Positions 7,045 through 10,089 of a stretch of DNA of 10,089 nucleotides are shown here, in pieces. Every line of letters begins with the position of its first letter. Position 1 is the first letter of the stretch. Made by a program: the position numbers and the translations under genes. The notes beneath the pieces were generated by a model. It was given only the letters and a program-made list of their open reading frames with translations. It had not been told where the DNA came from and ran no database searches. The stretch is from Nitrospiraceae bacterium (GTDB lineage Bacteria > Nitrospirota > Thermodesulfovibrionia > UBA6902), in the NCBI GenBank assembly GCA_020354155.1, contig CP070644.1, positions 762,540 to 772,628 on the forward strand, given 5' to 3'.

Positions 7045-8343
7045 TCAGCTTTTACCTTCTGTAAGATCGATGAGGTGCACAGAACATGAAATGCAGGGGT
7101 CATAGCTTCTGATGATATTTTCGCATCCGCTGCGGAGGGCTTTTGTTGTTAAATGATGATTGCTCTCTATATAATTCCTGAGACTTTTCTCAATATGCGC
7201 CAGATTCTGGGATGTGGGAGGAATTATTCTGGCAGTCACTACATTCCCCTTCCTGTCAAATTCATATGAGTGTATAAGCATGCCGCGGGGAGCTTCCGTG
7301 ATCCACAGTCCCTTTCCCTCTTTCGGTTCAACGTGTACATGTGGTGCAGTCCCATCATATCCTTGAATGATGTTTATGGCTTCGTGAAAGGCGTAACTTA
7401 TTTCAATGCAGCGGGCGATAATGGACATTCTAATATCCACAAGGGGAAGAGAAATTCCTCCCTGCAGAACAGTGCTTTTTACCTTTTCCGGCAGGGATGT
7501 GAAGCTCATGTTGATCCGGGAAAGCGGTCCTACCATAAAGGGCTGGGGTGTTGATCCTGTTTTAATGCCTGTATGGAGGGCATTGGAATGGGGGACCTGG
7601 TATTCTTCTATCACCTTCGTAAACTCGCCCATGCTGTACGTGATTCCATCAGAGGTGCATACGGTTCCGGTATTCATGGCATAGATGTCGGGATTGTGGA
7701 GCGAGACCATGAAACCGCCTGTGTCCTTGATCTCCTCTTCTCCCTCAAACAGGGAAACTGCCCATGATATGCATTCAAGGGACAGGTCAAATCCTTTTTC
7801 CAGATCCGGCAGCAGCTGATAGAGCTCTTTTTTTTCTGGCCATCTGAAAAAGCCGCCGGGCCTGACTGACAGGGGATGTACAGGTCTTCCTCCGAGGAGG
7901 GCAAGTATTTTATTGCCAAGCCCTTTCAGCTTCATTCCTCTCTGAGCGATATGCCCGTAATCCCTGTCTGACCATGCGCTTTCCATTCCAAAAAAATCAG
8001 GGCCGTGCAGGAAATGCACATGGAGGGCATGACTCTCTATCCACTCCCCGCAATACATGAGCCTCCTGAGGTCCTGCACCGGTTGAGGGACGGAAACACC
8101 CATTGCAGCTTCTATGGCATGGACGGCGCTCATCTGGTACGCGACGGGGCAGATCCCGCAGATCCGTGCAGTAAAATCGATAACATCCTGAAAGGGCCTT
8201 CCCCTGAGGATCGGTTCAAAAAAGCGTGGTGCTTCGAATATTCTTAGATCCACTTTCTCCACTTCATTGTTGCGGATCTCTATGATCAGTGCGCCTTCTC
8301 CTTCAACTCTTGAAAGATATTTGACGTTAATCCTTCTTTTCAA
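7045..8343 (-). CDS. hydA: [NiFe] hydrogenase group 3b alpha (large, catalytic) subunit
   Basis: The product has 432 residues and carries the NiFe site. The L1 motif RICGICP is at 60-66 (C62, C65) and the L2 motif DPCISCSVH at 415-423 (C417, C420). These are all four nickel ligands. Conserved EAPRG is at 350-354. H423 marks the expected cut by the maturation protease, which would remove the last nine residues. The complex oxidises or makes H2 with NAD(P) in the cytoplasm; sulfhydrogenases of this group can also reduce sulfur or polysulfide. There is no signal peptide. The start is TTG at 8343, 17 bases inside the delta gene, with GGAGG seven bases upstream; no in-frame ATG near it gives a better start. 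It is last in the hydBGDA operon. No hydrogenase protease or hyp gene is present in the window, so maturation genes must lie elsewhere. The group 3b assignment rests on the subunit set and motifs. Confidence 0.95.
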   Translation of the reverse strand: MKRRINVKYLSRVEGEGALIIEIRNNEVEKVDLRIFEAPRFFEPILRGRPFQDVIDFTARICGICPVAYQMSAVHAIEAAMGVSVPQPVQDLRRLMYCGEWIESHALHVHFLHGPDFFGMESAWSDRDYGHIAQRGMKLKGLGNKILALLGGRPVHPLSVRPGGFFRWPEKKELYQLLPDLEKGFDLSLECISWAVSLFEGEEEIKDTGGFMVSLHNPDIYAMNTGTVCTSDGITYSMGEFTKVIEEYQVPHSNALHTGIKTGSTPQPFMVGPLSRINMSFTSLPEKVKSTVLQGGISLPLVDIRMSIIARCIEISYAFHEAINIIQGYDGTAPHVHVEPKEGKGLWITEAPRGMLIHSYEFDRKGNVVTARIIPPTSQNLAHIEKSLRNYIESNHHLTTKALRSGCENIIRSYDPCISCSVHLIDLTEGKS

Positions 8344-9091
8344 TCTGCACCCTCCGGTATGCGTATGTGTTCATCGTGTCAAGAAGACGCTGCCTTTCTC
8401 TGCCGGAGTAGCCGGACTTCTCAAACCACCTCATCAGGGAATCGATGTTGGCATCGTCCCTGGGGCCGAAACAGCCGTAGCATGCTCTGCTGAATGATGG
8501 ACATAAGGCACCGCATCCCGCCCTTGTTATCGGGCCGAGGCATGGTTCCCCTTCTGAAACGAGTATGCAGGGAATGGCCTTTCTTTTACACTCCATGCAC
8601 AGACTGTATTGCGGGATCGTCGGCCTTTTATCAAGAAGAAAACAGGCCAGTGTTTCCGAAAGGGCATCGCCCGTCACCGGACAACCCCATATCTCAAAAT
8701 CAACATACACATGATCGCTGACCGGGGTTGATGTGGACAATGACTCTATCAATGCAGGGTCAGGGTATACGGATTTTTTGAATGATTCGAGGACTGCCCA
8801 GTTTTTCAATGCCTGCAGACCGCCGGAGGTTGCGCAGGCCCCTATGGTAATAAGATACCTCGACCGTTCGCGGACACTGATAACCTGTTCTCTCTGACGG
8901 GATTCTGAAATCGAGCCTTCTATGAGTGCGAGATCAAAATACCCGCCTAACTCCTTATCGCTTGCCATAGGGAAAAAGGAGAGGCTGAACAGTTCGACCA
9001 CGCGCAGAAGTTCCTCCTCAAGGTTGAGTATGCTGAGCTGACAGCCGTCACATGAAGTTAGTTTGAAAATTCCGAGACGCGGCTTTTTCAT
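8327..9091 (-). CDS. hydD: [NiFe] hydrogenase group 3b delta (small) subunit, three 4Fe-4S clusters
   Basis: The product has 254 residues. It takes electrons from the NiFe site of the alpha subunit through a chain of FeS clusters. The proximal cluster ligands are C14 and C17 (SCDGC), C86 (GACA) and C137 (WGCP). Eight further cysteines, C165, C168, C175, C184, C193, C197, C204 and C207, are enough for two more 4Fe-4S clusters. This fits the three-cluster delta subunit of Pyrococcus-type sulfhydrogenases. The lack of a twin-arginine signal fits a cytoplasmic enzyme. The fold is related to the 20-kDa PSST/NuoB subunit of complex I, but the adjacent hydrogenase large subunit settles the identity. 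The ATG follows the gamma stop directly (TAGATG), with GAGG nine bases upstream inside the gamma gene. Confidence 0.94.
   Translation of the reverse strand: MKKPRLGIFKLTSCDGCQLSILNLEEELLRVVELFSLSFFPMASDKELGGYFDLALIEGSISESRQREQVISVRERSRYLITIGACATSGGLQALKNWAVLESFKKSVYPDPALIESLSTSTPVSDHVYVDFEIWGCPVTGDALSETLACFLLDKRPTIPQYSLCMECKRKAIPCILVSEGEPCLGPITRAGCGALCPSFSRACYGCFGPRDDANIDSLMRWFEKSGYSGRERQRLLDTMNTYAYRRVQIEKKD
8351..8355 (-). promoter_or_regulatory. Ribosome binding site that sets the TTG start of the hydrogenase alpha gene
   Basis: GGAGG on the minus strand stands seven bases before TTG at 8343, inside the last codons of the delta gene. Its strength and spacing support the unusual TTG start. 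Confidence 0.7.
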
Positions 9092-9895
9092 CTATAGTTC
9101 CCTCACATCAATAAAATCACGTATGTCGGAATACCTCAAAACAGGACCATCTTTGCAGATAAAAAAAGGCCCGAACATGCAGTGTCCGCATAGGCCCCTG
9201 CCGCAGTTCATGTTCCTTTCCATGGAGAGGTATATTTTTTCGGGAGGCACCCCGCGGCCGAGCAGTTTACTGACACTGATTTTCATCATTATTTCTGGCC
9301 CGCAGATAAAAGCCACTGATTTCAGCGGTGCAAAGTCCACCCTGTCAAGTACATCAGGTACAAAACCGGTTTCACCCCTCCAGATCATTTCCGGATCAGC
9401 CTTGTCAACACTCAGGTAGACATCAAAGACATCCCGGAACCTTGGAAATTCATCACGAAAAATTATGTCCTTTGGTGACTTGGAACCGTAGAGTACTACC
9501 GGTTTGCTGCTCAGCCCGTAATCCTTTTTCATCACTTCCTTCAGTACCGGCCTGAGCGGGGCGATCCCCAGGCCTCCTGCAATGACCACGAGGGTTCTGT
9601 CCCTCAGCTCCTCCATCGGCCAGCCTGATCCAAAGGGCCCCCTGAGAAATATAATATCGCCCTCTCCAAGCTGGGACAACGCCGTCGTTACATCGCCTGC
9701 AACCCGTACAGTATGGAGCAGTTCCGGAGCAGAAGGAGAAGAGCTTATTGAGAGGGGGGCCTCGCCGATTCCCGGGACATAGAGCATGTTGAACTGACCG
9801 GGCAGGAAAAGAAGTTTCTCCTTCAGTTTCAGGCAATAGGTGGCCGTGTCTCTCGTTTCTTTTTTAATCCATCGTATTGATGCTTTCCTGTACAT
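9092..9895 (-). CDS. hydG: Hydrogenase gamma subunit: FAD/NAD(P)-binding reductase with 2Fe-2S cluster
   Basis: The product has 267 residues and forms the NAD(P)-reacting end of the hydrogenase, similar to PyrK and dihydroorotate dehydrogenase electron-transfer subunits. A ferredoxin-reductase-type FAD barrel comes first, with PGQF (32-35) and APLSISSSP (46-54). An NAD(P)-binding domain follows with AGGLGIAPLRP (106-116) and FICGPEIM (196-203). The C-terminal 2Fe-2S site has C231, C236, C239 and C247 (NCGRGLCGHC). NADP(H) is the usual partner in group 3b enzymes. The sequence alone does not decide between NAD and NADP. The start ATG shares one base with the stop of the beta gene (TGATG), and GAGGGG is just upstream, so the subunits are made together. 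Confidence 0.93.
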   Translation of the reverse strand: MYRKASIRWIKKETRDTATYCLKLKEKLLFLPGQFNMLYVPGIGEAPLSISSSPSAPELLHTVRVAGDVTTALSQLGEGDIIFLRGPFGSGWPMEELRDRTLVVIAGGLGIAPLRPVLKEVMKKDYGLSSKPVVLYGSKSPKDIIFRDEFPRFRDVFDVYLSVDKADPEMIWRGETGFVPDVLDRVDFAPLKSVAFICGPEIMMKISVSKLLGRGVPPEKIYLSMERNMNCGRGLCGHCMFGPFFICKDGPVLRYSDIRDFIDVREL

Positions 9896-10089
9896 CAGTG
9901 TTTTCCCCTCAACCTATCCATCTCGTCTGTTACATCAATCCCCACCGGGCACCATGTAATGCATCTGCCGCATCCGACACAGCCTGAAACTCCAAACTGG
10001 TCCAGCCAGTAGCCGAACTTGTGATTGAACCAGTGTCTGTACCGGCTGCTCCGGGAGAGACGGAAATTTCCCCCATGCACACGGGCGAA
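9895..10089 (-). CDS. hydB: Hydrogenase beta subunit (4Fe-4S ferredoxin-like), 5' part cut by window edge
   Basis: Only the C-terminal 65 or so codons are in the window. The frame stays open to the last base, so the GTG at 10080 is probably an internal valine rather than a start. The visible part has RYRHWFNHKF (13-22, counted from that GTG), DQFG (27-30) and one 4Fe-4S motif CVGCGRCITWCP (34-45), followed by VGID. This is the typical end of group 3b hydrogenase beta subunits, which usually carry two 4Fe-4S motifs in about 340 residues; the other motif would lie outside the window. The subunit passes electrons between the small subunit and the flavin subunit. It is first in the visible hydBGDA order, and the operon promoter lies beyond the window. 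Confidence 0.88.
   Translation of the reverse strand, partial: FARVHGGNFRLSRSSRYRHWFNHKFGYWLDQFGVSGCVGCGRCITWCPVGIDVTDEMDRLRGKH

Noticed and set aside
7270..7767. Open frames on the plus strand opposite the hydrogenase alpha gene
   Set aside because: They are shadows of a clearly coding minus-strand gene, have no family features or ribosome sites, and overlap each other.
8327..9091. Complex I NuoB/PSST subunit
   Set aside because: The proximal-cluster domain is shared, but twelve cysteines for three clusters and the adjacent NiFe large subunit with both L1 and L2 motifs identify a hydrogenase small subunit.

Overview
The window (10,089 bases, moderate GC) holds eleven genes and looks like chromosomal DNA of an anaerobic, respiring, Gram-negative-type bacterium. 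The evidence for that is a cytochrome with 13 to 15 haems, an outer-membrane DUF481 barrel, a LapA-domain protein and a group 3b [NiFe] hydrogenase. This combination suggests a Nitrospirota or Desulfobacterota lineage, but that is an inference from gene content. No IS element, phage gene, CRISPR array, tRNA or rRNA was seen.

Left part (161-4847), all on the minus strand and read right to left: a DUF481 outer-membrane beta-barrel protein, an MscS-type mechanosensitive channel, a large exported multihaem c-type cytochrome, and an exported thioredoxin-fold/TPR protein. The last two overlap by 4 bases and form a two-gene operon. The thioredoxin fold has lost its CXXC cysteines, and the cytochrome carries a non-standard haem motif at each end (CX4CH and CX3CH) around 13 standard CXXCH motifs. 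The spacer before the cytochrome gene contains two strong DNA palindromes.

Middle part (5093-7006), plus strand: a three-gene operon of a small LapA-domain membrane protein, a free-standing cyclic-nucleotide-binding domain without a DNA-binding domain, and an FAD/NAD(P)-dependent oxidoreductase of the NirB/rubredoxin-reductase type. It diverges from the DUF481 gene across a spacer of about 245 bases that should hold the promoters for both directions.

Right part (7045 to the window end), minus strand: a tightly packed hydBGDA operon for a cytoplasmic group 3b NAD(P)-linked [NiFe] hydrogenase (sulfhydrogenase type). The beta subunit is cut by the window edge. The gamma (flavin/2Fe-2S), delta (small, 3 x 4Fe-4S) and alpha (large, NiFe) subunits are complete. 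The alpha gene starts with TTG inside the end of the delta gene behind a strong ribosome binding site. Electrons would run from the NiFe site in alpha through the FeS clusters of delta and beta to the flavin in gamma and on to NAD(P). The operon converges on the flavoprotein gene with only 38 bases between the stop codons.

The best candidates for something new are the cysteine-free thioredoxin/TPR protein paired with the unusual cytochrome, and the membrane/cyclic-nucleotide/flavoprotein trio. Both are readings of genes from known families in unusual combination. Neither is a proven system.
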